Program-made: the position numbers and the translations under genes
Assembly: GCF_004125265.1 (NCBI RefSeq)
Contig: NZ_RDTE01000003.1
Location: forward strand, 2,914,001-2,978,000
Source: Streptomyces lydicus
GTDB lineage: Bacteria > Actinomycetota > Actinomycetes > Streptomycetales > Streptomycetaceae
Direction of reading: 5' to 3'
DNA length: 64,000 bases
Notes under the pieces: generated by a model
Databases searched by the model: none
What the model was told of the DNA's origin: nothing
The model's input: only the letters and a program-made list of their open reading frames with translations
Shown here: positions 1-7,816 of the stretch, in pieces
Numbering within the stretch: position 1 is the first letter of the stretch
Layout of the letters: the number at the start of each line of letters is the position of its first letter

Positions 1-1
1 G

Positions 2-79
2 ACCGGTCACCCCGTGATGCGGACGCTCGAACCGGGCGAGTCCTGGCGCTGGTGCTTCGCCGACCAGCAGTTGGTGTGA
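2..79 (+). CDS. C-terminal end of an unidentified protein (partial)
   Basis: Only the last 25 codons are in the window. The frame starting at base 2 is open and ends in TGA at 77-79, encoding a tail ending in the residues WCFADQQLV. The tail is too short to assign a family. It is treated as coding because the codons follow the genus pattern (G or C in nearly every third position) and because it ends about 30 bp before the next gene on the same strand. The gene begins upstream of the window. Confidence 0.5.
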   Translation, partial: TGHPVMRTLEPGESWRWCFADQQLV

Positions 80-111
80 AGCGTCCGCGGCCGCCCGTTT
101 AGCCTTCACCC

Positions 112-600
112 ATGATCCGCGCAGCGACCCCCGACGACGTCCCCGTCATCCTGGCCATGATCGGCGAGCTGGCGGCGTACGAGCGCGAGCCCGAGGCCGC
201 GCAGGCCACCGCGCCGCAGCTGAAGGAGGCCCTGTTCGGTCCGCAGCCGGCCGTCTTCGCGCTGATCGCGGAGGACGGCGGCGCCCCGGTCGGCTTCGCC
301 CTGTGGTTCCGGAACTTCTCGACGTGGACGGGCACGCACGGTGTCTACCTGGAGGACCTGTACGTCCGCCCCGAGGCGCGCGGCGACGGCCACGGCAAGG
401 CGCTGCTCGCGGCCCTCGCGGAGATCTGTGTGGCCCGTGGATACGAGCGTTTCGAGTGGTCAGTCCTGGATTGGAATGAACCGTCCATCGGTTTTTACCG
501 GTCGATCGGTGCTCAGCCCATGGACGAATGGACGGTCTTCCGGCTCACTGGAGAGGCACTGCACAACCTTGCGGGCACCTCGCGTGTCAACGGAGCGTAA
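112..600 (+). CDS. GNAT-family N-acetyltransferase (SSAT-like)
   Basis: A 162-residue protein with the single-domain GNAT fold, predicted to transfer an acetyl group from acetyl-CoA to a small amine or N-terminus in the cytoplasm. The N-terminus begins with a beta strand (MIRAATPDDV). The acetyl-CoA loop is visible as EARGDGHGKALL at about residues 89-100, preceded by the strand LEDLYVRP. The C-terminal WNEPSIGFYRSIGA segment is typical of the spermidine/spermine acetyltransferase-like subgroup. The ATG at 112 gives the usual family length. The substrate cannot be read from sequence. It precedes the anti-sigma/sigma pair by about 290 bp and need not be functionally linked to it. Confidence 0.85.
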   Translation: MIRAATPDDVPVILAMIGELAAYEREPEAAQATAPQLKEALFGPQPAVFALIAEDGGAPVGFALWFRNFSTWTGTHGVYLEDLYVRPEARGDGHGKALLAALAEICVARGYERFEWSVLDWNEPSIGFYRSIGAQPMDEWTVFRLTGEALHNLAGTSRVNGA

Positions 601-653
601 TCGGCATCGATTTGACAGTGCACACCCCTAGCCACTGTCCGTACCCGTGGCTT

Positions 654-659
654 TACAAT
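654..659 (+). promoter_or_regulatory. possible -10 hexamer upstream of the anti-sigma/sigma operon
   Basis: The hexamer TACAAT lies in the 290-bp gap before the anti-sigma gene and is unusually AT-rich for this region. No convincing -35 sits 16-18 bp upstream; a TTGACA at 612-617 is too far away. This is therefore only a possible start point for the prsH-sigH transcript. Related operons are known to use several promoters. Confidence 0.25.
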
Positions 660-892
660 CAGTGACAGTGAGGGCGCCGGGCGGACCGGGGCCGGATCGC
701 GCCGGACGACAGCCGCGCACCTTCCGGGCGACACCGGCCCGCGGATCGCGATAGCGTCACAGCCGAACCATGTGTCGCGCCGGATCGTTCTCCTTTCACC
801 CGAAGGGAGAAAGGCCCGGCAGGAAATATCCCGAACAACGCGAATATCGCGCATTTCCAGCTCAACCAGCTTGTGCCACCTTGGAGGTGAGG

Positions 893-1306
893 GTGTCCCA
901 GATCGCAGGCGAGCCCGGGACTCAGGACTTCGTGGAAGTCCGTCTGCCCGCTGCGGGTGCCTACCTGTCCGTGCTGCGTACGGCCACGGCCGGACTCGCA
1001 GCCCGCTTGGACTTCACCCTCGACGAGATCGAGGATCTGCGCATCGCGGTCGACGAGGCGTGCGCGATCCTGCTGCAACAGGCCGTCCCCGGCAGTGTGC
1101 TGAGCTGCGTCTTCCGCCTCATCGACGACGCACTGCAGGTGACCGTGTCGGCCCCGACAACCGACGGCCGCGCCCCCGAGCGCGACACGTTCGCCTGGAC
1201 GGTGCTCTCCGCACTGGCCGGCAAGGTCGATTCCACGGTCGCCGAGGACCGCACGGTCACCATCAGTCTGTACAAGGAGCGCGGCGCCGGTCCCGGACCG
1301 TCATGA
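893..1306 (+). CDS. prsH: anti-sigma factor, RsbW-type serine kinase/ATPase (PrsH/UshX-like)
   Basis: A 137-residue HATPase_c protein of the RsbW/SpoIIAB type. This family binds and silences SigB/SigF-like sigma factors and may phosphorylate anti-anti-sigma partners. The helix EDLRIAVDEACAILL carries the N-box region. The far C-terminal G-box is weak, as in other Streptomyces RsbW-like proteins. GTG 893 is chosen because GGAGG at 883-887 is 5 nt upstream; a second GTG at 887 overlaps that Shine-Dalgarno site. The sigma gene begins 16 bp downstream on the same strand, so SigH is almost certainly the partner. The product, order and context match the PrsH/UshX-SigH pair of S. coelicolor, as I recall it. 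Confidence 0.85.
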   Translation: MSQIAGEPGTQDFVEVRLPAAGAYLSVLRTATAGLAARLDFTLDEIEDLRIAVDEACAILLQQAVPGSVLSCVFRLIDDALQVTVSAPTTDGRAPERDTFAWTVLSALAGKVDSTVAEDRTVTISLYKERGAGPGPS

Positions 1307-1322
1307 CCGAACAGGGGGCCCC

Positions 1323-2309
1323 GTGAAAGATCTCGAACGCGGTGGGCGGATGGCGGCCGGTGCGACCATCCCCGAGCAGCAGGCCCGGCCGCATCCGGTG
1401 GGAGTGGACGACCACGGCGGCCGGTTGGACGCGGCGGAGCAGGCAGAGCGGGCGGACCACATGGAGCAGAGCGAGCAGCCGGGGCAGCAGGCGCATCAGC
1501 ACGATGCACCGGCCCCCGAACACCAGCTGCAGGATCACCAGCATGCGCAGGAGCCGCACGACCGCAGCGGCGCCCGTGCGCTGTTCTACGAGCTGCGCAC
1601 GCTGCCCGACGGCTCCCCGGAGCGCGCCGAGCTGCGCAACACCCTCGTGCGGATGCACCTCCCGCTCGTCGAGCATCTGGCCCGGCGCTTCCGCAACCGC
1701 GGCGAGCCGCTGGACGATCTGACCCAGGTCGCCACCATCGGTCTGATCAAGTCCGTGGACCGCTTCGACCCGGAGCGCGGCGTGGAGTTCTCCACGTACG
1801 CCACCCCCACCGTCGTCGGCGAGATCAAACGGCACTTCCGCGACAAGGGCTGGGCGGTCCGCGTCCCGCGCCGCCTCCAGGAGCTGCGGCTGTCGCTGAC
1901 CACCGCGACCGCCGAGCTGTCCCAGCGGCACGGCCGTGCACCCACGGTCCACGAGCTCGCCGAGCATCTGGCGATCTCCGAGGAGGAGGTCCTGGAGGGT
2001 CTGGAGTCGGCCAACGCCTACAGCACACTCTCCCTGGACGTCCCGGACACCGACGACGAGTCCCCGGCCGTCGCCGACACCCTCGGCGCGGAGGACGAGG
2101 CGCTGGAGGGCGTGGAGTACCGCGAATCCCTCAAGCCGCTGCTGGAGGACCTGCCCCCGCGCGAGAAGAAGATCCTGCTGCTGCGCTTCTTCGGCAATAT
2201 GACCCAGTCGCAGATCGCCCAGGAGGTCGGCATCTCCCAGATGCACGTCTCCCGCCTTCTGGCCCGCACCCTCGCCCAGCTGCGCGACAAGCTGCTCGTC
2301 GAGGAGTGA
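1323..2309 (+). CDS. sigH: RNA polymerase sigma factor of the SigB/SigF group (SigH)
   Basis: A 328-residue group-3 sigma factor. The N-terminal 80 or so residues are a hydrophilic His/Gln-rich extension not needed for the sigma fold. Region 2 follows (LVEHLARRF, then DLTQVATIGLIKSVDRFDP, then EFSTYATPTVVGEIKRHFRD), region 3 (VPRRLQELRLSL through ELAEHLAISEEEV), and region 4 with the helix-turn-helix MTQSQIAQEVGISQMHVSRL. This layout is that of osmotic/general-stress sigma factors controlled by an RsbW-type anti-sigma. The anti-sigma gene lies immediately upstream. GTG 1323 gives the longest form; internal starts (ATG 1350, ATG 1461) could yield shorter forms, as known for S. coelicolor SigH. 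A strong hairpin lies downstream. Confidence 0.9.
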   Translation: MKDLERGGRMAAGATIPEQQARPHPVGVDDHGGRLDAAEQAERADHMEQSEQPGQQAHQHDAPAPEHQLQDHQHAQEPHDRSGARALFYELRTLPDGSPERAELRNTLVRMHLPLVEHLARRFRNRGEPLDDLTQVATIGLIKSVDRFDPERGVEFSTYATPTVVGEIKRHFRDKGWAVRVPRRLQELRLSLTTATAELSQRHGRAPTVHELAEHLAISEEEVLEGLESANAYSTLSLDVPDTDDESPAVADTLGAEDEALEGVEYRESLKPLLEDLPPREKKILLLRFFGNMTQSQIAQEVGISQMHVSRLLARTLAQLRDKLLVEE

Positions 2310-2410
2310 ACGGGCACTGAGGAGGACTGAGCGGACCGGGCGGGGCTCTCACGGGCTCCGCCCCTCGCATGTCCGGCGCCGGTCCCTCCCGCCGGGCCCC
2401 GGACTCTCGT

Positions 2411-2497
2411 GTCAGGCCGGCTGACCCTCGCGTCAGGCCCGGTGCTTCCCGTCAGGACCGGTGACCCTCACGCCAGGACCGGTTCTCTCCCGTCAGG
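2411..2497. repeat. imperfect 19-21-bp tandem array (GTCAGG core)
   Basis: The core G(T/C)CAGG recurs at 2411, 2432, 2451, 2472 and 2492, giving intervals of 21, 19, 21 and 20 bp. It is usually followed by CCGG or CCGGT and a pyrimidine-rich stretch. The array sits between the convergent sigH and 2535-2996 genes and runs directly into a perfect palindrome. No ORF uses it. Confidence 0.6.
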
Positions 2498-2521
2498 CGG
2501 GCCCGTCCGGACGGGCCCGCC
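2496..2521. terminator. bidirectional intrinsic terminator (perfect 26-bp palindrome)
   Basis: GGCGGGCCCGTCC is followed directly by its reverse complement, giving a loop-minimal GC hairpin between the convergent sigH and membrane-protein genes. There is no U tract, which is usual in Streptomyces. Confidence 0.6.
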
Positions 2522-2534
2522 CACGGGAAGGCCC

Positions 2535-2996
2535 TCAGGGCGTCTCCCGAGGCCCGATGCCCAGCGCCTCGGTGGCCGTCGGATTGACCAGCAGGACGAG
2601 CACCACCACCGCGGCCACGGCCAGTCCGATACCGGCCGCGATCAGCGCGCCGCCGCCGTGGACCAGCGTCCAGGCCACCGGCAGCGCCACGAGCTGGGTG
2701 ATCAACGAGGGCCCCCGGCTCCAGCGGCGGCGCAGCCACAGCCCCCGCGCGGCCACCAGCGGCAGCACCGCGAGCGCCAGCACCGTCAGCCCGCCCATTT
2801 CCGCCTGCTGCGGACTGTCCGGCGAACCGGCGAGACCCATGAACAGCATGTACCCGCCGAGGACCGCCAGGGCGAGCCCTTCGACCGCGGTGAGCGCCGC
2901 CGCGGCGCTCAGCCGGGCGGGCCGCGGGCCGGTCGGCTCGGGCGCGGTGGGGGCGCCGGCGGCTCGGGACACGGACTGTTTCTGCTGACTGCTCAC
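2535..2996 (-). CDS. small integral membrane protein, four predicted TM helices
   Basis: A 153-residue protein with a Ser/Gln/Pro-rich cytoplasmic start and four hydrophobic segments. They begin near LTAVEGLALAVLGGYMLF, LTVLALAVLPLVAARGL, LITQLVALPVAWTLVHG and IAAGIGLAVAAVVVLVLLV. It resembles the uncharacterised Streptomyces membrane proteins found beside the following lipid kinase. GTG 2996 (VSSQQKQ) is chosen because a longer ORF upstream is only basic, proline-rich sequence overlapping the divergent kinase promoter. No catalytic motif is visible and the function is unknown. Confidence 0.75.
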   Translation of the reverse strand: MSSQQKQSVSRAAGAPTAPEPTGPRPARLSAAAALTAVEGLALAVLGGYMLFMGLAGSPDSPQQAEMGGLTVLALAVLPLVAARGLWLRRRWSRGPSLITQLVALPVAWTLVHGGGALIAAGIGLAVAAVVVLVLLVNPTATEALGIGPRETP

Positions 2997-3091
2997 CCCA
3001 GCAGGGTAGCGCCGGCGCCCCGGCCGCCGGGGCGGCCCCGGAGCCGGACGGGACGCATGGCCGGTACCAGCAGGTAGGTACGCTGCTCCAT

Positions 3092-4075
3092 ATGCGCGCA
3101 CTTCTCGTGGTCAATCCGGCAGCAACCACCACCAGTGCCCGCACCCGCGAAGTGCTCACCCACGCGCTCGCCAGCGACCTCAAGCTGGAGGTCGCGCAGA
3201 CGCAGTACCGCGGGCATGCCCGTGATCTCGCCCGGCAGGCCACCGAGAGCGGGGAGACCGACCTGGTGGTGGCGCTCGGCGGCGACGGCACAGTCAACGA
3301 GGTCGTCAACGGCCTGCTGGCCAACGGCCCCGATCCGGACTCCCATCCCCGGCTGGCCGTCGTCCCCGGCGGCTCCACCAATGTCTTCGCCCGCGCGCTG
3401 GGCCTGCCCAATGACGTCGTGGAGGCGACCGGCGCCCTGCTGGACGCGCTGCGCGACGGCACCGAGCGCACCATCGGCCTGGGGCTGGCCGCGGGCACCC
3501 CGGGGACCGAGGACGAGGGCGTGCCGGAGCGCTGGTTCACCTTCTGCGCCGGCTTCGGTTTCGACGCCGGCGTCGTCGGCCGGGTCGAGCAGCAGCGCGA
3601 ACGCGGCAAGCGTTCGACCCACGCCCTGTACGTGCGACAGGTCGTACGGCAGTTCCTGGGCGAGGCGAACCGCCGGCGGGGCATCATCACGCTCGAACGC
3701 CCTGGCGGCACCGAGGGCCCCGCGGAGCGCGACGAGAACCTGGCGCTGGCCATAATCTGCAACACCGCTCCGTGGTCCTACCTGGGCAATCGGCCGATCT
3801 ACCCGTCCCCGGACGCCTCGTTCGACACGGGCCTGGACCTGTTCGCACTGAGCAAGCTCTCCCCGCCCGCTGTGACCCGGTATGTCACCCAGCTGCTGAC
3901 GTCAACGCCCGAGCGCGGCCCCCGGGGCAAGCACGCACTCTCACTTCACGACCTCACGAACTTCACCTTGCATTCGCCGGTCCCCCTGCCGTTCCAGATG
4001 GACGGTGACCACCTGGGGCTGCGTACGAGTGTGACGTTCACAGGCGTACGCCGTGCACTGCGTGTGATTGTGTGA
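3092..4075 (+). CDS. diacylglycerol kinase / lipid kinase (DAGK_cat family)
   Basis: A 327-residue soluble lipid kinase of the DgkB/YegS type, which phosphorylates diacylglycerol or a related lipid with ATP. The N-terminal NPAA motif (residues 8-11) and the ATP-binding signature VVALGGDGTVNEVVNG (about residues 60-75) are intact. PGGSTNVFARALGLP follows, where the family has PxGTxNxxA. The C-terminal half has the beta-sandwich domain ending in QMDGDHLG. ATG 3092 matches the family start. It is divergent from the small membrane protein and upstream of wblE, an arrangement conserved in streptomycetes as I remember it. Likely role: recycling diacylglycerol into phosphatidic acid. Confidence 0.88.
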   Translation: MRALLVVNPAATTTSARTREVLTHALASDLKLEVAQTQYRGHARDLARQATESGETDLVVALGGDGTVNEVVNGLLANGPDPDSHPRLAVVPGGSTNVFARALGLPNDVVEATGALLDALRDGTERTIGLGLAAGTPGTEDEGVPERWFTFCAGFGFDAGVVGRVEQQRERGKRSTHALYVRQVVRQFLGEANRRRGIITLERPGGTEGPAERDENLALAIICNTAPWSYLGNRPIYPSPDASFDTGLDLFALSKLSPPAVTRYVTQLLTSTPERGPRGKHALSLHDLTNFTLHSPVPLPFQMDGDHLGLRTSVTFTGVRRALRVIV

Positions 4076-4395
4076 GCAGTAGAGCCTAAAGTCCTTTCAC
4101 TCGAACGTTTAGACTGGTTTCCACCCCCTGGAATGACGGCTGTGAGCTAGGCGACACCAAGGAATCAAAAAAAAGTTTCCGGAAGGGGTTGTATCCGCAG
4201 CCGAGGTTTGCGAGTCTCTTCATGGCGATCGGGACGGCCGCTTTACCGGCCCCCTTGAGAGCCCGAATCCCCCTCCTCATTCCACAGGACCGCACCAGTT
4301 CGCAACTGGAGTTCGGCCCTTTGCTTGCGGAGGGATTCGTGAAAGCGTTCACATTCACAAGCAACGATCCCGTCACACGAGGAGATGGAGCAGCC
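4076..4395 (+). promoter_or_regulatory. long AT-richer upstream region of wblE
   Basis: This 320-bp non-coding stretch is less GC-rich than its surroundings. It includes an A8 run near 4168-4175 and an inverted repeat GTGAA-AGCG-TTCAC at 4339-4352, followed by another TTCACA. A TAGACT hexamer near 4110 could serve as a -10 element. The ribosome-binding site AGGAGATGGAG lies just before ATG 4396. A long untranslated leader is likely. No small gene is convincing here on either strand. Confidence 0.5.
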
Positions 4396-4653
4396 ATGGA
4401 CTGGCGTCACCGCGCCGTTTGCCGCGAAGAAGACCCCGAGCTCTTCTTCCCCATCGGCAACACCGGTCCTGCGCTCCTGCAGATCGAGGAAGCCAAGGCC
4501 GTCTGCCGCCGCTGCCCCGTCATGGAGCAGTGCCTGCAGTGGGCGCTCGAGTCCGGCCAGGACTCCGGCGTCTGGGGTGGTCTGAGCGAGGACGAGCGCC
4601 GCGCGATGAAGCGCCGTGCCGCTCGTAACCGGGCGCGCAACGCCAGCGCCTGA
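4396..4653 (+). CDS. wblE: WhiB-like iron-sulfur regulator WblE
   Basis: An 85-residue WhiB-like protein with four cluster-ligand cysteines at C9, C37, C40 and C46, the invariant turn GVWGG at about residues 56-60, and a basic C-terminus (RRAMKRRAARNRARN) for DNA contact. Proteins of this family carry a 4Fe-4S cluster and act with the primary sigma factor. ATG 4396 is chosen over an in-frame upstream ATG at 4189 because it has a strong Shine-Dalgarno site and gives the compact size typical of WblE/WhiB1. The short N-terminus and the position between the lipid kinase and a histidine kinase match WblE (SCO5240) rather than WhiA/B/D. A strong terminator follows. Confidence 0.92.
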   Translation: MDWRHRAVCREEDPELFFPIGNTGPALLQIEEAKAVCRRCPVMEQCLQWALESGQDSGVWGGLSEDERRAMKRRAARNRARNASA

Positions 4654-4750
4654 GCCAGTAGCCCCGTGGCCCCCGAGCCGCAGCGCGCAGTACCCCCGAT
4701 GCACCTCCGGAGCTCACCGGCCCGGTCGTAATCGCATCGCAATAGCTTTG

Positions 4751-4777
4751 AGCCCCGGACCGGATGGGTCCGGGGCT
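4751..4777 (+). terminator. terminator of wblE (bidirectional)
   Basis: AGCCCCGGACC and its exact reverse complement enclose a 5-nt loop, about 100 bp after wblE. On the minus strand it would also terminate the convergent histidine kinase transcript. Confidence 0.75.
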
Positions 4778-4832
4778 TGCTGCTGTCCGGAGCCGGGCGG
4801 CGGCCGGCGAACGCGTCGGCCGCCGCCCGTTC

Positions 4833-6305
4833 TCAGTGCTGCTTCTCGGCGCGTACCGGCACGTCGAGGATGACCTGGGTACCGCGCTCGGGTGCCCGCA
4901 CCATGTCGAACTTTCCGCCCAACTCCCCTTCCACCAGGGTCCGTACGATCTGCAGCCCCAGGTTTCCGGCGCGATGCGGATCAAAGCCCTCGGGCAGGCC
5001 GCGGCCGTTGTCCTGGACGGTGACCAGCAGCCGCGGCTCGGTGCGGCTGCCGCCGCGCACCGCGCCGACCTCGACCGTGCCGTGCTCCGCCTGGTCGAAG
5101 GCGTGCTCCAGGGCGTTCTGCAGCACCTCGGTGAGCACCATCGACAGCGGGGTGGCCACCTCGGCGTCCAGGATGCCGAAGCGGCCGGTGCGGCGGGTGG
5201 TCACCTTGCCCGGGGAGATCTCCGCGACCATGGCCAGCACCCGGTCCGCGATCTCGTCGAACTCGACCCGTTCGTCGAGGGTCTGGGACAGCGTCTCGTG
5301 CACGATCGCGATCGAACCGACCCTGCGCACGGCCTCGTTGAGGGCGTCGCGGCCCTGTGCGGAATCCATCCGGCGGGACTGCAACCGCAGCAGTGCGGCG
5401 ACCGTCTGCAAATTGTTCTTCACCCGGTGGTGGATTTCCCGGATGGTGGCGTCCTTGGTGATCAGTTCCCGTTCGCGACGTCTCAGTTCGGTCACATCAC
5501 GCAGCAAAACCAGTGAACCACTGTGCGTTCCCTTGGGTTTGAGCGGAATAGCGCGCAATTGAATGACGCCTTCGTCACCTTCGACCTCGAATTCCCTGGG
5601 GGCCCAGCCGCTGGCGAGCTTGACCAGCGCCTCGTCCACCGGGCCGCGGGCGGGCGCCAGTTCGGCGGTGGCCTGGCCGAGGTGGTGGCCCACGAGGTCG
5701 GCGGCGAGGCCGAGCCGGTGGTAGGCGGAGAGCGCATTGGGGCTGGCGTACTGGACGATGCCGTCCGCGTCGAGCCGGATCAGTCCGTCGCCGGCCCGCG
5801 GCGAGGCGTCCATGTCGACCTGCTGGCCGGGGAAGGGGAACGTTCCGGCAGCGATCATCTGGGCGAGGTCGGAGGCGCTCTGCAGGTAGGTGAGCTCCAG
5901 CCGGCTGGGGGTGCGCACGGTCAGCAGATTGGTGTTGCGGGCGATCACACCGAGCACCCGGCCCTCGCGGCGCACCGGGATGGACTCGACGCGTACCGGC
6001 ACCTCCTCGCGCCACTCCGGGTCGCCCTCCCGCACGATCCTGCCCTCGTCCAGGGCGGAATCGAGCATGGGGCGGCGGCCACGGGGAACGAGGTGGCCGA
6101 CCATGTCGTCCTGGTAGGAGGTGGGGCCCGTATTGGGCCGCATCTGGGCGACCGATACGTAGCGGGTGCCGTCGAGGGTGGGAACCCACAGCACGAGATC
6201 GGCGAAGGAGAGGTCGGAGAGCAGCTGCCACTCCGAGACCAGCAGATGGAGCCACTCGAGGTCGGTGTCGCTCAGAGCGGTGTGCTGGCGTACGAGATCG
6301 TTCAT
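4833..6305 (-). CDS. sensor histidine kinase (HisKA_2/HWE-like, PAS-containing)
   Basis: A 490-residue cytosolic sensor kinase with no TM segment. Order: an N-terminal GAF-like sensor (residues 1-150, with VESIPVRREGRVLGVIARNT), a PAS domain (about 180-290, with RLDADGIVQYASPNALSAYH), a HisKA_2 dimerisation helix with the phosphorylated His in REIHHRVKNNLQTVAALLRL, and an HATPase_c domain with N-box TEVLQNALEHAF and G boxes DNGRGLP and GNLGLQIVRTLV. This is the subfamily that often phosphorylates stand-alone or ANTAR-type regulators. No response regulator gene is adjacent, so it is an orphan here. ATG 6305 is used; GTG 6314 is an alternative three codons upstream. A dre-like site lies 71 bp before the start. 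Confidence 0.9.
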   Translation of the reverse strand: MNDLVRQHTALSDTDLEWLHLLVSEWQLLSDLSFADLVLWVPTLDGTRYVSVAQMRPNTGPTSYQDDMVGHLVPRGRRPMLDSALDEGRIVREGDPEWREEVPVRVESIPVRREGRVLGVIARNTNLLTVRTPSRLELTYLQSASDLAQMIAAGTFPFPGQQVDMDASPRAGDGLIRLDADGIVQYASPNALSAYHRLGLAADLVGHHLGQATAELAPARGPVDEALVKLASGWAPREFEVEGDEGVIQLRAIPLKPKGTHSGSLVLLRDVTELRRRERELITKDATIREIHHRVKNNLQTVAALLRLQSRRMDSAQGRDALNEAVRRVGSIAIVHETLSQTLDERVEFDEIADRVLAMVAEISPGKVTTRRTGRFGILDAEVATPLSMVLTEVLQNALEHAFDQAEHGTVEVGAVRGGSRTEPRLLVTVQDNGRGLPEGFDPHRAGNLGLQIVRTLVEGELGGKFDMVRAPERGTQVILDVPVRAEKQH

Positions 6306-6987
6306 GGAGGGCACGTCTTGGAGCCTACCGGCGTACGGTGTACCTGTTGTCTCTGCACGGCCATGGACAAGTGAGAATGGTCTAGTCCAGAATTCAGCAA
6401 AAGGCCTCCGCTCTCCCCGCACAGGAGGGCGGAACGAGGCCGAAGCGCTCTCTGCCCTGACTGCGCCGAGGCCTCCGATCGACCGGTCCCTGGACGGGGC
6501 CGTGCCCCTACCGCACACAGGGGCGCCTTCCGCCCGCAAGGCGGGACCGGCCGATGTCAGCTCCGGGCTGCGGTGCCGGACAGGTTGAGGGTCCTGTCCC
6601 GGCGCCGCGGCCCGCGGGTGTTTCCGGGGGCTTGCCGGTGCGGTGCCGCACCGCCTTCGCCCCTCGCCCCCTCGCCCCTCACTCCCGGCCCCGCCTGCAA
6701 CGCCGGCTCGGCGATCGCTTCCAGCTCCGTGCGCTCCGCGCCGTCCCTCGCCCGCCGGGGGCCTGCCCTGGTTCACCGCGCCGACGCAGGCGGGCGGCAC
6801 GTCCGCATCGAAGCGACGGGAGGGGCGCTGCTCTGACGACAGCCAACGGCATCCGACGGCATCTCAAGGCACCTGAAGGCGTCCGCCGACCATGAAGGGC
6901 AGGTGGCCGACGCGTCATCACCCCGACGGGAAAATGTGCCCCTTTGTTCGGAAGCGCCGCCGGATCCGGAGGCCCCCACTCTGCTAG
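6306..6987. other. 682-bp intergenic region between the divergent kinase and nagB
   Basis: Apart from the dre-like site at 6376-6391 and the nagB promoter region, I see no supportable gene. The small open frames on the plus strand (for example 6554-6895) are Pro/Arg-rich shadows with no Shine-Dalgarno site. Short GGCATC-type repeats occur at 6848-6885. The region could hold decayed remains of genes present here in relatives. Confidence 0.5.
6376..6391. promoter_or_regulatory. dre-like site (putative DasR operator) upstream of the histidine kinase
   Basis: AATGGTCTAGTCCAGA matches about 13 of 16 positions of the remembered DasR consensus ACTGGTCTAGACCAGT, including the central GGTCTAG. It lies 71 bp upstream of the kinase start and 640 bp from nagB. 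DasR binding is an inference. Confidence 0.45.
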
Positions 6988-7003
6988 ATTGGTCTATACC
7001 ACA
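6988..7003. promoter_or_regulatory. dre site (DasR operator) of nagB
   Basis: ATTGGTCTATACCACA is a near-palindromic match to the DasR responsive element and ends 30 bp before nagB. A TAGATT hexamer at 6985-6990 overlaps its left edge and fits a -10 box, so DasR bound here would block transcription. DasR control of nagB through such a site is established for S. coelicolor. Confidence 0.8.
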
Positions 7004-7033
7004 TGGAACATTCTCCAGAACGGCAGGCCAAGC

Positions 7034-7816
7034 GTGGAAGTTGTCATCGTTCCGGACGCCACGGCAGGCGGCGAGCTGATCGCGGGGGCCCTCGCCGCCC
7101 TGCTGCGCCGCAAGCCCGACGCGCTGCTCGGTGTGGCCACCGGCTCTACCCCGTTGCCCATTTACCAGGCACTGGCGGCGAAGGTCCGGGCCGGCGCGGT
7201 GGACGCGTCCCTGGCACGTATCTGCCAGCTCGACGAATATGTCGGCCTGCCGGCCGGGCATCCCGAGTCCTACCGTTCGGTGGTCCTGCGCGAGGTGGTC
7301 CGGCCGCTCGGCCTCGGCCAGGACTCGTTCATGGGGCCCGACGGGTCGGCCGAGGATGTCCAGGCCGCCTGCGAGGCCTACGACCGTGCGCTGCGTGAGG
7401 CCGGCGGGGTGGACCTCCAGTTGCTCGGTATCGGCACGGACGGGCACATCGGCTTCAACGAGCCGTGTTCGTCGCTCGCTTCGCGCACCCGTATCAAGAC
7501 GCTGACCCAGCAGACCCGGGCGGACAATGCCCGGTTCTTCGACAGCCCCGACGAGGTACCCCACCACGTCATCACCCAGGGCATCGGCACCATCCTGGAG
7601 GCCCGCCATCTGGTGCTGCTCGCCACCGGCGAGGGCAAGGCCGACGCCGTGGCCCGTGCCGTCGAGGGCCCGGTCGCCGCGCTGGTCCCGGCTTCGGCGC
7701 TGCAGCTCCACCCGCACGCCACGGTCGTCGTGGACGAGGCCGCGGCCGCCAAGCTGAAGCTCGCCGACTACTTCCGCGCCACCTACGCGGCGAAGCCGGA
7801 ATGGCAGGGCCTTTAG
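7034..7816 (+). CDS. nagB: glucosamine-6-phosphate deaminase
   Basis: A 260-residue NagB that converts glucosamine-6-phosphate to fructose-6-phosphate and ammonia, the step that brings amino sugars into glycolysis. Family motifs are present: VATGSTPLPIYQAL (phosphate loop), CQLDEYVGL with the catalytic Asp, and LLGIGTDGHIGFNEP with the ring-opening His. GTG 7034 gives the canonical start VEVVIVPDA and normal length. GlcN6P is the effector that releases DasR in the known system, so this enzyme also tunes the regulon. The gene is complete, but its stop codon TAG uses the first base of an inserted element, which begins at 7816. Nothing of the protein is lost. Confidence 0.95.
   Translation: MEVVIVPDATAGGELIAGALAALLRRKPDALLGVATGSTPLPIYQALAAKVRAGAVDASLARICQLDEYVGLPAGHPESYRSVVLREVVRPLGLGQDSFMGPDGSAEDVQAACEAYDRALREAGGVDLQLLGIGTDGHIGFNEPCSSLASRTRIKTLTQQTRADNARFFDSPDEVPHHVITQGIGTILEARHLVLLATGEGKADAVARAVEGPVAALVPASALQLHPHATVVVDEAAAAKLKLADYFRATYAAKPEWQGL

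Noticed and set aside
4104..4119. Possible dre site (TTTAGACTGG) upstream of wblE
   Set aside because: Only the TTAGAC core fits and the flanking half-sites are wrong, giving far fewer matches than the accepted sites.
4086..4397. 103-codon minus-strand ORF upstream of wblE
   Set aside because: It overlaps the wblE start and leader. It has no ribosome-binding site or family resemblance; open frames are expected in this AT-richer region.
4833..6800. 655-residue form of the histidine kinase starting at 6800
   Set aside because: The added 165 residues are Arg/Gly/Pro-rich shadow across the intergenic region and the dre-like site.
6554..6895. 113-codon plus-strand ORF before nagB
   Set aside because: Pro/Arg-rich with no start context. 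Third-position bias does not match real genes.
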